The notes: generated by a model not told the origin, from the letters alone. Positions 25,638-34,612 are shown, counted from the first letter of the stretch. The stretch: DNA of 64,000 nucleotides from JAWOLE01 sp035263845 (GCA_035263845.1 DATFQY010000075.1:33262-97261); one strand, 5' to 3'. Translations and numbers: made by a program.

Positions 25638-27467
25638 CTAGCCGCTGTCCTCGGGGACGACGAGGACAGGGCGCTTGGCGCTGTCGAGGATCTGGAAGGC
25701 GATGTCGTCTCGGCCGGTCATGGAGCGGGTGCGCGGGCCATGGCCGCCGATGACGACCAGGTCGTAGTCGCCCTTGCGGGCCTCCATCAGGATCCCTTCC
25801 AGCGGAGAGTCGGCCTGGCGGACCTGCGCCTGCGCCTGCACGTCGAAGGCCGACAGCGTCGCGACGCCCTGGTCGAGGTGCGCCCGGATCCACCGCGGCG
25901 GCTCCGCGGAGTCGCGGGAGACGTGGAGAAGCGTCACCGCCGCCCCGAGCCGGCCGGCGAGCCATCCGCCGACGCGGACGTCGCTCTTGCCGGGCTCGCC
26001 GACCGCCGTGCAGATCAGGACCTTCCCGAAATGCTCGCGCGCTTCGCCGAAGAGAAGGGGAGTCGAGGCCTCCCGCAGGAGCTGCCGGACCGACCGGCTG
26101 CGGATCGCCTTGGGGCCGATCGGTCCGAGGACGACGAGGTCGTAGAAGGTCTCTGCCTGCTCGTTGCGGATCTGCTCGGCGGGCTCGCCGACCCGGATCC
26201 GGATCTCGTCGGCGTCCTGCTCGAACTCCGTCTTGAAGCGCTCGCGGAGCGGATCGGGCGGGTTGTCCGCCGGGACCACGCCCAGCACGACGAGCGACGC
26301 GTTCAACGCCGACGCGAGAGGCCGCGCGGCAGCCACGGGCGGCCGCTGCGCTCCCAGGGGATCGGCCACGAGGAGGCTCGGGAGCGGCTGCTCGAGGACG
26401 CGCCAGTCCTTCAGGGTGATCCGAACTTCGTCGGGCACGGGGTCGCTCGCCGGCAGGACCGCTTCGACGATCTGTCCCTCCTCGCCGTAGGGAAGGGGAG
26501 GAGAGATCTGACGCGTGCGGGGCAGCCGCGGGATGCGAAGTCGCAGACGCCGCAGGGCGCCCGCGAAGCTGGACTCGACGACGCGGCCCACGCCCAGCGT
26601 CGGTCTCCCGTCCGCGCCCGCGTGCCCGAGCTCGACCTGCTCGGGTCGGATCAGGATGCGCACCGGCGATCCCTCCGCATGCGCCTGCCCGGCCGGCAGG
26701 TCGAGCGAGAGCGGCCCGAATTCCGCGCGCCCCTCGCGGCAGCGTCCCTGGAGGACCGTTCCCGCTCCCAGGAAGGTCGCGGCGTAGAGAGAGCCGGGCT
26801 TCCCGTAGAGCTCCTCGGGCTTCCCGACCTCGATCAGGTGGCCGCGCTCGAAGACACCGATCCGGTCCGCGATCTCGAACGCTTCTTCCTGGTCGTGCGT
26901 GACGAGGACCGTCGTGAGCCGCAGCCTCTGCTGGATCTCCCGGAAGCTCCGGCGAAGCTGCGCGCGGATCTTCACGTCGAGCGCCCCGAACGGCTCGTCC
27001 AGCAGGAGGACCTTCGGCTCGTAGGCCAGGGCGCGGGCGAGGGCGACGCGCTGCTGCTGCCCGCCGGAGAGCTCGCGGGCGTAGCGCTCCCCCAGGCCCC
27101 CGAGGCCGACGAGGTCGAGGAGCTCCTCGCTCTTCTGGTGGCGCTGCCGTCGGGAGACGCCGCGGATGCGCAGGCCGAAGGCGATGTTCTCGGCGGCCGT
27201 CATGTGCTGGAAGATCGAGTAGTTCTGGAACACGAACCCGACGCCGCGCTTCTGGGGCTCGAGGCTCGTGACGTCCTGCCCCATCAGCTCGATCTTTCCG
27301 CCGTCGGTCGCCGTCAAACCCGCGATCATCCGCAGCACCGTGCTCTTGCCCGATCCCGACGCGCCGAGCAGGACGAAGAGCTCGCCGTCGGCGATCTCCA
27401 GGCCGACGGCCTCGACCACCGCGCGGCCGGCGAAGCGCTTGGTCAGACCGTCGAGGACGATGGACAC
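25638..27467 (-). CDS. Sulfate-type ABC transporter ATPase fused to two universal-stress (UspA) domains
   Basis: A 609-residue fusion. Residues 1-240 are an ABC ATPase of the CysA/ModC group: Walker A GASGSGKST at 35-43, Q-loop Gln81, signature LSGGQ at 133-137, Walker B VLLLDEP and switch His191. Residues about 240-345 look like the TOBE regulatory region. Two Usp-like alpha/beta domains follow (about 350-475 and 476-609), seen as LLVADPLGAQ ... DLVVLGPIGPK and VLICTAVGE ... DLVVIGGHGPR ... VLVVPED. The GTG start lies 12 nt after the permease stop. CysA proteins normally end near 350 residues, so the Usp part is an addition, perhaps an ATP-sensing control on transport (inference). Confidence 0.88.
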   Translation of the reverse strand: MSIVLDGLTKRFAGRAVVEAVGLEIADGELFVLLGASGSGKSTVLRMIAGLTATDGGKIELMGQDVTSLEPQKRGVGFVFQNYSIFQHMTAAENIAFGLRIRGVSRRQRHQKSEELLDLVGLGGLGERYARELSGGQQQRVALARALAYEPKVLLLDEPFGALDVKIRAQLRRSFREIQQRLRLTTVLVTHDQEEAFEIADRIGVFERGHLIEVGKPEELYGKPGSLYAATFLGAGTVLQGRCREGRAEFGPLSLDLPAGQAHAEGSPVRILIRPEQVELGHAGADGRPTLGVGRVVESSFAGALRRLRLRIPRLPRTRQISPPLPYGEEGQIVEAVLPASDPVPDEVRITLKDWRVLEQPLPSLLVADPLGAQRPPVAAARPLASALNASLVVLGVVPADNPPDPLRERFKTEFEQDADEIRIRVGEPAEQIRNEQAETFYDLVVLGPIGPKAIRSRSVRQLLREASTPLLFGEAREHFGKVLICTAVGEPGKSDVRVGGWLAGRLGAAVTLLHVSRDSAEPPRWIRAHLDQGVATLSAFDVQAQAQVRQADSPLEGILMEARKGDYDLVVIGGHGPRTRSMTGRDDIAFQILDSAKRPVLVVPEDSG

Positions 27468-27478
27468 CGCGGCCTCGC

Positions 27479-28318
27479 CTACCGCGCCCTCTCCCGCGTC
27501 GCGCGGGAGGCGAACTGGAAGAGGAAGAAGAAGATCGCGAACGACAGCAGGGCCAGCACCGCCGCCAGCGCATTGGCGTGCGCGATGTCGCCCGCCTCGA
27601 ACTGGGCGAAGATGTAGAGGGGCGCCGTCTGGGTCTTCAGCCTCAGGTTGCCGGAGACCATCACCGTGGCCCCGAACTCCCCGAGGGAGTGCGCGAAGGT
27701 CAGCAGCGCCCCCGTGGTCAGCCCACCGCGCAGGGCCGGCAGCAGGACCAGGCGGAAGGTCGTCCACCGGCTCGCGCCGATCGTGTAGGCGGCCTCCTCG
27801 TAGGTCGTTTCGAGCTCGTCCAAGACCGGCTTGACCGCTCCGAGCATGTAGGGAAAGGTCACGAAGAGGTGGGCGAGGAGCACGCCGAACGGTCGGAACA
27901 TCGGCTGCAACCCGATCGGCACGAGGAGCTTTCCGAGCAGCCCGATCGGCCCCCAGAGAAGAAGAAGAGACGTCCCGACGACGACCGTCGGGATCGCGAC
28001 CGGCAGATTGACGACGACGCCCAGCGCCCGGTCTCCCCAGAACCGGTGCTTGGAGAGGACGTACGCGGTGAAGGTTCCCAGGACGGTGTTGACCGCGGTC
28101 GTGGCGAACGCGATCAGCAGGGAGAAGCGGAGAGCGAACTGCGCCTCCGGCGAGCGGATCGCGTCCCAGAAGGCGCCGGGCCCGCCTTTCAGCGCGAAGA
28201 CGAAGACCGCGGCGAGCGGCATCAGCAGCAACGGCAGCAGCACGAGGAGCAGCACGCCGACCGGCAGCCGGCTCGATTCGCGCCGGCCGCGGAGGGCGCC
28301 GTTTTCCGCCGCCGTCAC
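27479..28318 (-). CDS. Sulfate-type ABC transporter permease (CysW/CysT-like)
   Basis: A 279-residue permease with about six transmembrane segments and the EAA loop EEAAYTIGASRWTTF that docks on the ATPase. The GTG start overlaps the stop of the binding-protein gene. Sulfate systems usually have two permeases, CysT and CysW; only one is present, so it either forms a homodimer, as in molybdate ModB, or has a partner elsewhere. The similarity pattern (KTQTAPLYIFAQFE near the end) is of the sulfate/tungstate/molybdate permease family. Confidence 0.87.
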   Translation of the reverse strand: MTAAENGALRGRRESSRLPVGVLLLVLLPLLLMPLAAVFVFALKGGPGAFWDAIRSPEAQFALRFSLLIAFATTAVNTVLGTFTAYVLSKHRFWGDRALGVVVNLPVAIPTVVVGTSLLLLWGPIGLLGKLLVPIGLQPMFRPFGVLLAHLFVTFPYMLGAVKPVLDELETTYEEAAYTIGASRWTTFRLVLLPALRGGLTTGALLTFAHSLGEFGATVMVSGNLRLKTQTAPLYIFAQFEAGDIAHANALAAVLALLSFAIFFFLFQFASRATRERAR

Positions 28319-29385
28319 TTCTTGATCTCCTCCAGGACGCGCTTCTTCCAGACGTCCTCGACGATCTCCCTCTTCGCCCGCTTCCAGCCGCCGACGTCTC
28401 CGATCCGGAAGGGGTCTTCGATCGCGCCGAAGGCGGGGTTGGCGGCGTTCAGGGGCTCGAGCACGCTGCGGAAACCATATCGGACGAAGATCTGCTGCGC
28501 CTCTTCCGAGAAGAGGAACGCCGCGAAGGCGTCCACCAGGTCCCTGTCCCGCCGTGAGACGTTTCGCTCGACCCGGACGAGGGTGTGCTCGGAGAGGACC
28601 GTCGAGCGCGGGTACACCACCTCGCCTTCCAGCTTGCCGCGGGAGAGGTCGAAGATCGCCTCCTGCTCGTAGGTCACCAGCGCGTCGCCGAACCCGTTCT
28701 CGAACTGCGTGCGGGCGGCGCGCGCCGAGGCCGCCTGGGCGACGACATTCTTCCAGACGCCCAGGAGCATCGCGTGCCCGGCCGAGGCGGGGTCGGCGGC
28801 ATTGCGCGCGCCGGCGCCGTACTCGGCGACGATCGCCCAGTTCGCTCCGCCCGACGTCATGGGGTCGGGATGGACGACTCGCACGCCGGGCCGGCCCAGG
28901 TCCGCGAAGCCGTGGATGCCCTTCGGGTTTCCGGGTCGGACGAGAATGACGAAGGGCGTGCGATTGACCACGCCCTGGAAGGGGAAGCTCTTCCAGCTTC
29001 CGGAGCGGAGGACTCCGGCCTCGGCCAGCTTGTCCGCGTCGAGCTCGAGTGACAGCAGGGCGAGGTGCGCCGGCACGCCGAGGATGACCTGGTTGGTGAT
29101 CGTGCCCGACCCCGCGAAGGAGCTGACGAGCTCGATGTGCTCGCCCCTGGCCTCCCGCCAGCGCCGCTGAAAGTCCGGGAAGACTCCCTTGTTGATCGCT
29201 TCTCCCAGGATGCTGAAGCCGTAGAAGACGATGGTGCGCGGTGGCCGCCCCTCCTTCGCCATCGGAGTCCAGGGCCAGAGCGCGTACGCGAAGAGCGCGA
29301 TCCCTCCCGCGAACAACCCAGCGGTCCGCGCCCGGCGCCTGACCACTCGACTCTGCAGAAGCATTTGGCGGCTACTCCATCGCAA
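28315..29385 (-). CDS. Sulfate/thiosulfate-type periplasmic binding protein
   Basis: A 356-residue extracytoplasmic solute-binding protein. A basic N-terminus and hydrophobic segment at about 22-40 give a signal peptide or membrane anchor. Family motifs are SFAGSGTITNQVI and HPDPMTSGGANWAI, which carry anion-binding Ser/Gly residues in Sbp and CysP. It opens the operon binding protein-permease-ATPase. The start could also be Met8 (29364). Sulfate is the best guess; other oxyanions are possible, since only one permease is present. Confidence 0.87.
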   Translation of the reverse strand: MRWSSRQMLLQSRVVRRRARTAGLFAGGIALFAYALWPWTPMAKEGRPPRTIVFYGFSILGEAINKGVFPDFQRRWREARGEHIELVSSFAGSGTITNQVILGVPAHLALLSLELDADKLAEAGVLRSGSWKSFPFQGVVNRTPFVILVRPGNPKGIHGFADLGRPGVRVVHPDPMTSGGANWAIVAEYGAGARNAADPASAGHAMLLGVWKNVVAQAASARAARTQFENGFGDALVTYEQEAIFDLSRGKLEGEVVYPRSTVLSEHTLVRVERNVSRRDRDLVDAFAAFLFSEEAQQIFVRYGFRSVLEPLNAANPAFGAIEDPFRIGDVGGWKRAKREIVEDVWKKRVLEEIKK

Positions 29386-29447
29386 GAACCCTGCCCGCGC
29401 CAGATGCCGTTGAAAGCGAGGGTTTTGCCCCGTCCGGGCAGCGAGTC

Positions 29448-31001
29448 TCAGCCGGCTTTCCGGAGCAGGGTGAGAATCGCGCCGGCGGTCGCGGGCTTGG
29501 TCAGGTGCTCATCGAAGCCCGCGTCGAGCGCCCGGCGTCGGTCGTCGGCCAGCCCGTAGCCCGTCAGCGCCACCAGGAAGACTCGCGCCCCGAAGACTTC
29601 GCGAATGCGCCGGGCGACGGCATATCCGTCGAGGACCGGCAGCCCGATGTCCACCAGAGCGACCTCCGGGCTCCCTTCCATCGCCTTCTCGATCCCCTCC
29701 TCGCCGTTCTCGGCCGCGACGACCTCGTGCCCCAGGTTTCGCAGGAGGCTCGCCAGTCCCTCGCGCAGATCGTCGTTGTCTTCCACGACGAGGATCCGGC
29801 GGCTCTCGCCGGGCTCGGGCTCCGGCACGCCGGCGGTCGGGGCCGGGGCCTCCACCGCGCCGGCGCCCGAATGCAGCCGCGGCAGCCGGACGACGAACGT
29901 GCTGCCCTTCCCCGGGCCCGGGCTGAAGGCCCGAACCGTTCCCCCGTGCATCTCGACTAAGCGGCGCACGAGCGTGAGCCCGATCCCGAGGCCTCCCTGG
30001 GAGCGGTCCAGCGTCTTGTCGGCCTGGGCGAAGAGATCGAAGATCCGCGGAAGCATCTGCGGGTCCATTCCCACGCCGGTGTCGGCGACGCGGATCTCCC
30101 CGGAGGCGCCCTCCGCTTCCAGGGTCACTTCGACGCGGCCGCCGGGGGGCGTGTACTTGATCGCGTTGGTCAGAAGGTTGTTGACGATCTGCTCGAGCCG
30201 CACCGGGTCGCCGTCGAGGCGCCAGGGTTCGGATCCGCACTCGCACACGAGATCGATTCGACGGGAGACCGCCGCGGCCGAATTCGACGCGACGCAGCGG
30301 TCCACGACGTCGCGCACGTCCAGGGGCGCGCGCTGGAGTGTCACCTTGCCCGAAGCGACCCGCGAGACGTCGAGCAGGTCGTCCACGAGGCGCGAGAGAA
30401 GGCCCGTCTGCCTCAGGATGATCGAGCGCTCCCTCTCCGAGCTCCCGCGGCCGTGCTCCATCAGCTGCGCGGCGGTCAGGATCGCGCCGAGTGGATTCCG
30501 CAGCTCGTGGCCCAGGATGGCGAGGAACTCGTCGCGGCTCCGCACGTCAAGCTCGAGCCGGGCGAGCAGGTCCCGGACCTCGTACTGCTGCCGACGGGCG
30601 CGAAGCGCGGCGCGCACGGCGCTGGCGAGCGAGACCCTGCGGATCGGCCGGTCGAGCAGCGTCACGGCAGCGAGGTCGTTCAACCGCCGGACGCGCGGCG
30701 ATACCGCCTCACGCGTCGAGGTCCCCGCGGGAAAAAGGAGAACCGGCAGGTTCGACCACGGAAGCTGGGCGGCGAGCGCCTCCTCGACCTCATGCGTCGA
30801 GGAGTCCAGGGCCTCTTCCGTCAGGAGTGCCACACCGGCTCCGCTGTGCATCTCGATGGCGAGGGCGACGAGGTCCGGACAGATCTCGCAGGAGATTCCC
30901 TCTTCCGCGAGGAGCCGTTTCACGAGCGCCGCGTCGCGACCCCTCGGGGCGACCACCAGGACCCGTTCCTCGAGGGGATCAGTGCCCTCGATGCGCATCA
31001 C
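29448..31001 (-). CDS. Hybrid sensor histidine kinase/response regulator
   Basis: A 517-residue soluble phosphorelay protein. The N-terminal ~120 residues form a receiver-like fold without a convincing Asp pocket. A dimerisation domain follows with the phospho-His in ILGHELRNPLGA, then an HATPase domain with NLLTNAIKYTP (N box), DTGVGMD and GLGIGLTL (G boxes), and a C-terminal receiver (about 400-517) with phosphoacceptor Asp in VALVDIGLP and Lys in LTKPA. No membrane segment, so it senses an intracellular signal. Its start lies 23 nt inside the KaiC-like gene, so the two are translated together. Confidence 0.9.
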   Translation of the reverse strand: MMRIEGTDPLEERVLVVAPRGRDAALVKRLLAEEGISCEICPDLVALAIEMHSGAGVALLTEEALDSSTHEVEEALAAQLPWSNLPVLLFPAGTSTREAVSPRVRRLNDLAAVTLLDRPIRRVSLASAVRAALRARRQQYEVRDLLARLELDVRSRDEFLAILGHELRNPLGAILTAAQLMEHGRGSSERERSIILRQTGLLSRLVDDLLDVSRVASGKVTLQRAPLDVRDVVDRCVASNSAAAVSRRIDLVCECGSEPWRLDGDPVRLEQIVNNLLTNAIKYTPPGGRVEVTLEAEGASGEIRVADTGVGMDPQMLPRIFDLFAQADKTLDRSQGGLGIGLTLVRRLVEMHGGTVRAFSPGPGKGSTFVVRLPRLHSGAGAVEAPAPTAGVPEPEPGESRRILVVEDNDDLREGLASLLRNLGHEVVAAENGEEGIEKAMEGSPEVALVDIGLPVLDGYAVARRIREVFGARVFLVALTGYGLADDRRRALDAGFDEHLTKPATAGAILTLLRKAG

Positions 31002-32484
31002 CCTCCGGCAGCATCCCTGTCGATCCCTTATAGATCGGGCTGCCCGACATCACGCCGACGAATTCCTTCAGGGGCTCGCCGATCGTCAGCCCGCTGCCGT
31101 TCATCGCCAGCTCGCGCAGGGTCTTCTCGTGCCTGCCGCTCCTCTTCTTGACGACGGAGATCGCCTTTCGGATCGTGCCCTCGTTCTCGAAGTAGCGCAG
31201 GACGACGACGGTGTCGGCGAGGTAGCTGACGTCGAAGGGCGCTTCCGTGTCCGCGCCGAGCAGCCCGTGCTGGGCGAGCGTCGCGATGACGGCCACCCCG
31301 CGCACCCGCAGGAAGGAGAAGAGCTCGTGAAGCTGTGTCGAGAGGAAGTTCTCCTCCGGCATGGCTCGGTAGAACCCGCTCAGGCTGTCGATGACGACCA
31401 GGCGCGCGTTCTCCTCCTCGACCGCGCGACAGATCTGGAAGATGAACTCGCCGGGGGAGAGCTCGGCCGGGTTGACCGGCCGCACGAGGACGCGCCCCTC
31501 CTCGGAGAGGCGCTGGAGCGGCTGGCCCATCGCCGCGCTGCGCACGAAGAGAGTCGAGAGGCCCTCCTCGAAGACGTAGATGGCGGCGCGCTCGCCCCGG
31601 ACGGCCGCCGCCACCGCGTACTGGCAGGCGATGACGGACTTGCCGGTCCCCGCCGGCCCGAGGAGGAGCGTCGTCGTTCCGCGGTCGAGCCCTCCGCCCA
31701 GCAGCGTGTCGAGCTCGGAGATCCCGCTCGGCAGCGTCTCGAGCACAAGGTCGCCGCGGTCGTCGGAGATCGCGAGCCGGGGGAACACCACCAGGCCGCC
31801 GGTGGCGATCGTGAAGTCGTGGAAGCCTCCGCGAATCGCCATCGCCCTCATCTTGAGCACGCGAAGGCGGCGTCGCTCGGCGCCGTAGAGCGGAGTGAGC
31901 TGCTCGAGGCTCAGGACGCCGTGAGCGATGCTCTGGAGCTGCAGGTCCGCCGAAGTCGAGTCGTCCAGGAAGAGGACGGTGCACTTTCTCCCGGCGAAGA
32001 AGTCCTTCAGCGCCGCGATCTGGCGCCGGTAGCGCACGGGAGTCTGGGACAGCAGGCGGACCTCCGTCAGCGAGTCCACGACCACGCGCGAGGGGGCGAG
32101 CCGCTCGACTTCCGTCATCAGCGTTCGAGTCGTCTCGGGCAGCTCGACCTCGCCGGGATAGAAGAGCGTGTTCTCGTCGTTGGTGGAGGCGGTCTCGCTG
32201 GCGTTCAACTCGAGGATCGAGACGTCCCTCAAGGTCCACCCGTGGGAGCGGGCCGCCTCTTCGAGCTCCTCGGCAGACTCCGACAGACTGATGTAGAGCG
32301 CCCGCTCGCCGGCCTCCGCGCCCGCCAGGAGAAACTGCATCCCGATGGTCGTCTTCCCCGTGCCGGGCTCTCCCTGGACCAGGTAGACCCGGTTCCTCGG
32401 GAATCCCCCCGCCAGCACGTTGTCGAGCCCGTGGATTCCCGTTTCCGCTAGGGCGCCCGTAGACGATTCCGTCCGTGAAGCCAT
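30979..32484 (-). CDS. KaiC-like double-RecA ATPase
   Basis: A 501-residue protein with two RecA/KaiC domains: P-loops QGEPGTGKTT at about 37-46 and GPAGTGKSV near 280, each followed by a VVDSL/VIDSL Walker B-type strand. ATG start preceded by GGAGG with ideal spacing. KaiC homologs outside cyanobacteria act as signalling ATPases and commonly pair with histidine kinases. No kaiA or kaiB is seen nearby, so a circadian role cannot be claimed. Together with the hybrid kinase it probably forms a sensor-effector pair. Confidence 0.88.
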   Translation of the reverse strand: MASRTESSTGALAETGIHGLDNVLAGGFPRNRVYLVQGEPGTGKTTIGMQFLLAGAEAGERALYISLSESAEELEEAARSHGWTLRDVSILELNASETASTNDENTLFYPGEVELPETTRTLMTEVERLAPSRVVVDSLTEVRLLSQTPVRYRRQIAALKDFFAGRKCTVLFLDDSTSADLQLQSIAHGVLSLEQLTPLYGAERRRLRVLKMRAMAIRGGFHDFTIATGGLVVFPRLAISDDRGDLVLETLPSGISELDTLLGGGLDRGTTTLLLGPAGTGKSVIACQYAVAAAVRGERAAIYVFEEGLSTLFVRSAAMGQPLQRLSEEGRVLVRPVNPAELSPGEFIFQICRAVEEENARLVVIDSLSGFYRAMPEENFLSTQLHELFSFLRVRGVAVIATLAQHGLLGADTEAPFDVSYLADTVVVLRYFENEGTIRKAISVVKKRSGRHEKTLRELAMNGSGLTIGEPLKEFVGVMSGSPIYKGSTGMLPEGDAHRGH

Positions 32485-32577
32485 GCTTCCTCCCTCTTAC
32501 TCACTTCCATCAGGAGACAGGGACAGGGAGCCCCCGTTTAAGCCATTCCCATGCCAACCCGCCTCACCCCTCGGCGG

Positions 32578-33138
32578 TCAGCCGGTGAGTGGGATCTCGC
32601 CGGGGATGGCAATGGGTTGGAGCTGCTTCTCGGCCAGAACGACGTCCGCGAGCTTGAAGGTCCCTTTGAGTTGCACCTCGCCGGTGGTCATCTTGCGCAG
32701 AGTCCCGCCTTCGATCTCGAGCAGGAGGCCGCGCAGCTCAATCTCGAGCGACAGCGAGCAGGGGATCTCTTCGACGCGACTGCCGTCCAGGTACACCTCC
32801 AGGGTCGGTTTCTGCTCGTGCTCGATCGTGTGGTCCGCGACGGCGACGGTCTCGACGCGGCCGGGAGACCGGCGCGTGATCTCGATCGCTTCCGCGACCT
32901 TCCTGATGTCTTTCCAGGCTCCGGCCAGGATCGGCGTGAGTGGCTCGTCGCGCAGTCCGGCGACTTTTCCGGCGAGCGTATGGAGAAAAGCCTTCCACTG
33001 CACGGCGGTCAGCTTCGTCGAAAGGAGAGCCATCAAACGCGCGAGCTGCGGGACCGCCTTGACGGACGCAGCGAGCTTTCCCGGCAGCCCATCGACGTCG
33101 AGCGGCAGAAAGTCGGCCACTGTATTTGCCTGGCTCAT
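32578..33138 (-). CDS. Hypothetical protein coupled to a PASTA protein
   Basis: A 186-residue protein without signal peptide. The first half is helical (LAASVKAVPQLARLMALLS), the second half contains repeated beta-like stretches (TLEVYLDGSRVEEI, EVQLKGTFKLADV). I do not recognise a family. Its ATG overlaps the stop of the preceding PASTA gene (ATGA), implying co-translation, so it may be a cytoplasmic partner of that membrane protein. Confidence 0.65.
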   Translation of the reverse strand: MSQANTVADFLPLDVDGLPGKLAASVKAVPQLARLMALLSTKLTAVQWKAFLHTLAGKVAGLRDEPLTPILAGAWKDIRKVAEAIEITRRSPGRVETVAVADHTIEHEQKPTLEVYLDGSRVEEIPCSLSLEIELRGLLLEIEGGTLRKMTTGEVQLKGTFKLADVVLAEKQLQPIAIPGEIPLTG

Positions 33139-33965
33139 CTCTCGCCCTCCTTCTCCGTGGATCCGGACCTGTGGAATCGAACAACCGTTCGCCCAGGGTC
33201 CGGATGGATTGCAATTCCGACGCGTGTGGCGTTGGGAGGCTTTCCGAGCAGACGCTGCCTGCCGTCGTTTCGGACCGGCCTGACCTCCAGGTTCGCGGCC
33301 ACCTCGTGGCGGTCGGGCCGGTCCGGACCGGGCCGTTTGAGAATCTTGTACACCAGCGTCAGGAGGCCGACAGCAGCCGCCGCCGCAACTAGGATGATCG
33401 CAGTCGGAATCGAACCCCCGGAACCACCGGAGCCCGCCCCGCTCGTGGGCGATTCTTTTGCGGTTGGATACGGCGTGGCTGGTCGCATCGTCGGCTTGGG
33501 GCGGGGCTTGGTCGGAACACCTTCGGGCTCGCGATCCTCCCTCGGGGACGGTTTGCCTGGAGGAATCGCCGTGACCTGTTCCGCCGGCGCCGAGGTCACA
33601 AGCGCCGCACCGCGAGAAAAAGTCAGGGACACCTGGCTGCCGCGCTCGACGGTCTGGCCGGCTTCGGGCTTCTGGTCGGAAACCACACCCGCAGGGTAGG
33701 TCGCATCGTACGCCTCACCTTCGCTTCCTCGTTTGAGGTGAGACTCCTCGAAGATTCGGGAAAGTTCATCGCGTCGGTGGCCCTTGAACGGCGGGACCGT
33801 CGTCCACCGCCTCGGGTTGACCTCGACGAACGCGCCCAATGGAATGCGCCTCGTCGGGGTCGGAGTCGGTTGGAAGATCCGGGCCTGCGGCGAGCGCTGC
33901 GCAGGAGCTGCCGTCGAGAAGAACACCGACGCGGCCGCCGCGGCTACGAAAGCGCCCCGCCTCAG
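33135..33965 (-). CDS. Secreted or membrane-anchored PASTA-domain protein, probable CTG start
   Basis: A 276-residue protein if started at CTG 33965. Residues about 40-105 form one PASTA-like domain (VPPFKGHRRDEL ... AGVVSDQKPEAGQTVERGSQVSL), followed by a Pro-rich linker, a membrane helix (IPTAIILVAAAAAVGLLTLVY) and a basic cytoplasmic tail. The CTG start gives an N-terminus RRGAFVAAAAASVFF ending AAPAQ, a good signal peptide, and has AAGGAG six bases upstream; the first conventional start, GTG at 33926, would remove most of the signal. PASTA domains bind peptidoglycan or beta-lactams, usually on Ser/Thr kinases; here no kinase domain is present. Confidence 0.7.
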   Translation of the reverse strand: MRRGAFVAAAAASVFFSTAAPAQRSPQARIFQPTPTPTRRIPLGAFVEVNPRRWTTVPPFKGHRRDELSRIFEESHLKRGSEGEAYDATYPAGVVSDQKPEAGQTVERGSQVSLTFSRGAALVTSAPAEQVTAIPPGKPSPREDREPEGVPTKPRPKPTMRPATPYPTAKESPTSGAGSGGSGGSIPTAIILVAAAAAVGLLTLVYKILKRPGPDRPDRHEVAANLEVRPVRNDGRQRLLGKPPNATRVGIAIHPDPGRTVVRFHRSGSTEKEGER

Positions 33966-33971
33966 AACCTA

Positions 33972-33977
33972 CTCCTT
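33972..33977 (-). promoter_or_regulatory. Shine-Dalgarno pointing to a CTG start
   Basis: AAGGAG on the minus strand lies six bases before CTG (33965-33963) and is followed in frame by a TAG at 33971-33969, which blocks any start further upstream. It supports initiation at CTG for the PASTA gene. Confidence 0.55.
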
Positions 33978-34152
33978 CGGAACCGTCCGCAAATCAAGGG
34001 CGAGCAAGGCTAAGATGCTAGCCCCTCTGGTTCCGCTTCCGTGCAGGTACTAGTCCGCTGGGCCGCGTCCCAGGTTTTCCCCGCTCAAACTACCTCGGGA
34101 ACTGCAGGAATACGGTGGGGACAACTTCGGCAAGTACTAGGGATGACGTGAA

Positions 34153-34229
<77 letters not shown>

Positions 34230-34275
34230 GCGGAACGGCGCATGATATTCGACTTAACCCTCCCGCGCCACCCGG

Positions 34276-34304
34276 TGTAACCGCCGGGCTTTCGCGGCAT
34301 CCAA
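34276..34304 (+). promoter_or_regulatory. ECF-type promoter motif, copy 1 (anti-sigma gene)
   Basis: TGTAACC (34276-34282), 15 nt, CATCCAA (34298-34304). It lies about 41 nt before the ATG of the zf-HC2 gene at 34346. One of six matching sites; see the finding on the shared motif. GTAACC-type -35 boxes are known for some ECF sigma factors. Confidence 0.7.
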
Positions 34305-34345
34305 GCTTCGGATGAAGGACGGAGGCGGGCGCCGGATGGCTGGAA

Positions 34346-34612
34346 ATGGGTGAAAAGCCGTACATCACTTGCAGGGAGCTGACGGAGTTCCTCCATCTCT
34401 ATCTCGATGGGGAACTTGCCCCGGGGGAGGCGCACGAGTTCGAGCGGCATCTCGCGGTCTGCCCGACCTGTGTCAAGTACCTGGCGACCTATGAGAAGAC
34501 GATCGCCTTCGGCAAGGCGGCGTGCGCGGACCCGGACGCCCGGGAGGAGGTTCCCGAGGAGCTCGTCCGATTGATCATTTCGCGCGTACGCCCGCACCCC
34601 ATTCCGGAGTAA
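34346..34612 (+). CDS. Zinc-finger anti-sigma factor-like protein (zf-HC2)
   Basis: An 88-residue cytoplasmic protein with the ZAS/zf-HC2 pattern: Cys9, then EFERHLAVCPTC giving the HxxxCxxC zinc motif, in a helical context (FLHLYLDGELAPGEA). Such proteins hold an ECF sigma factor inactive until redox or other stress. There is no membrane helix and no sigma gene next to it, so it is an orphan; the closest ECF gene is at 55764. Its own promoter matches the shared motif, as expected for an autoregulated anti-sigma gene. Confidence 0.85.
   Translation: MGEKPYITCRELTEFLHLYLDGELAPGEAHEFERHLAVCPTCVKYLATYEKTIAFGKAACADPDAREEVPEELVRLIISRVRPHPIPE

Noticed and set aside
30979..32484. KaiC-like gene as evidence of a circadian clock
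   Set aside because: No kaiA or kaiB is present, and KaiC relatives in other phyla serve other roles.
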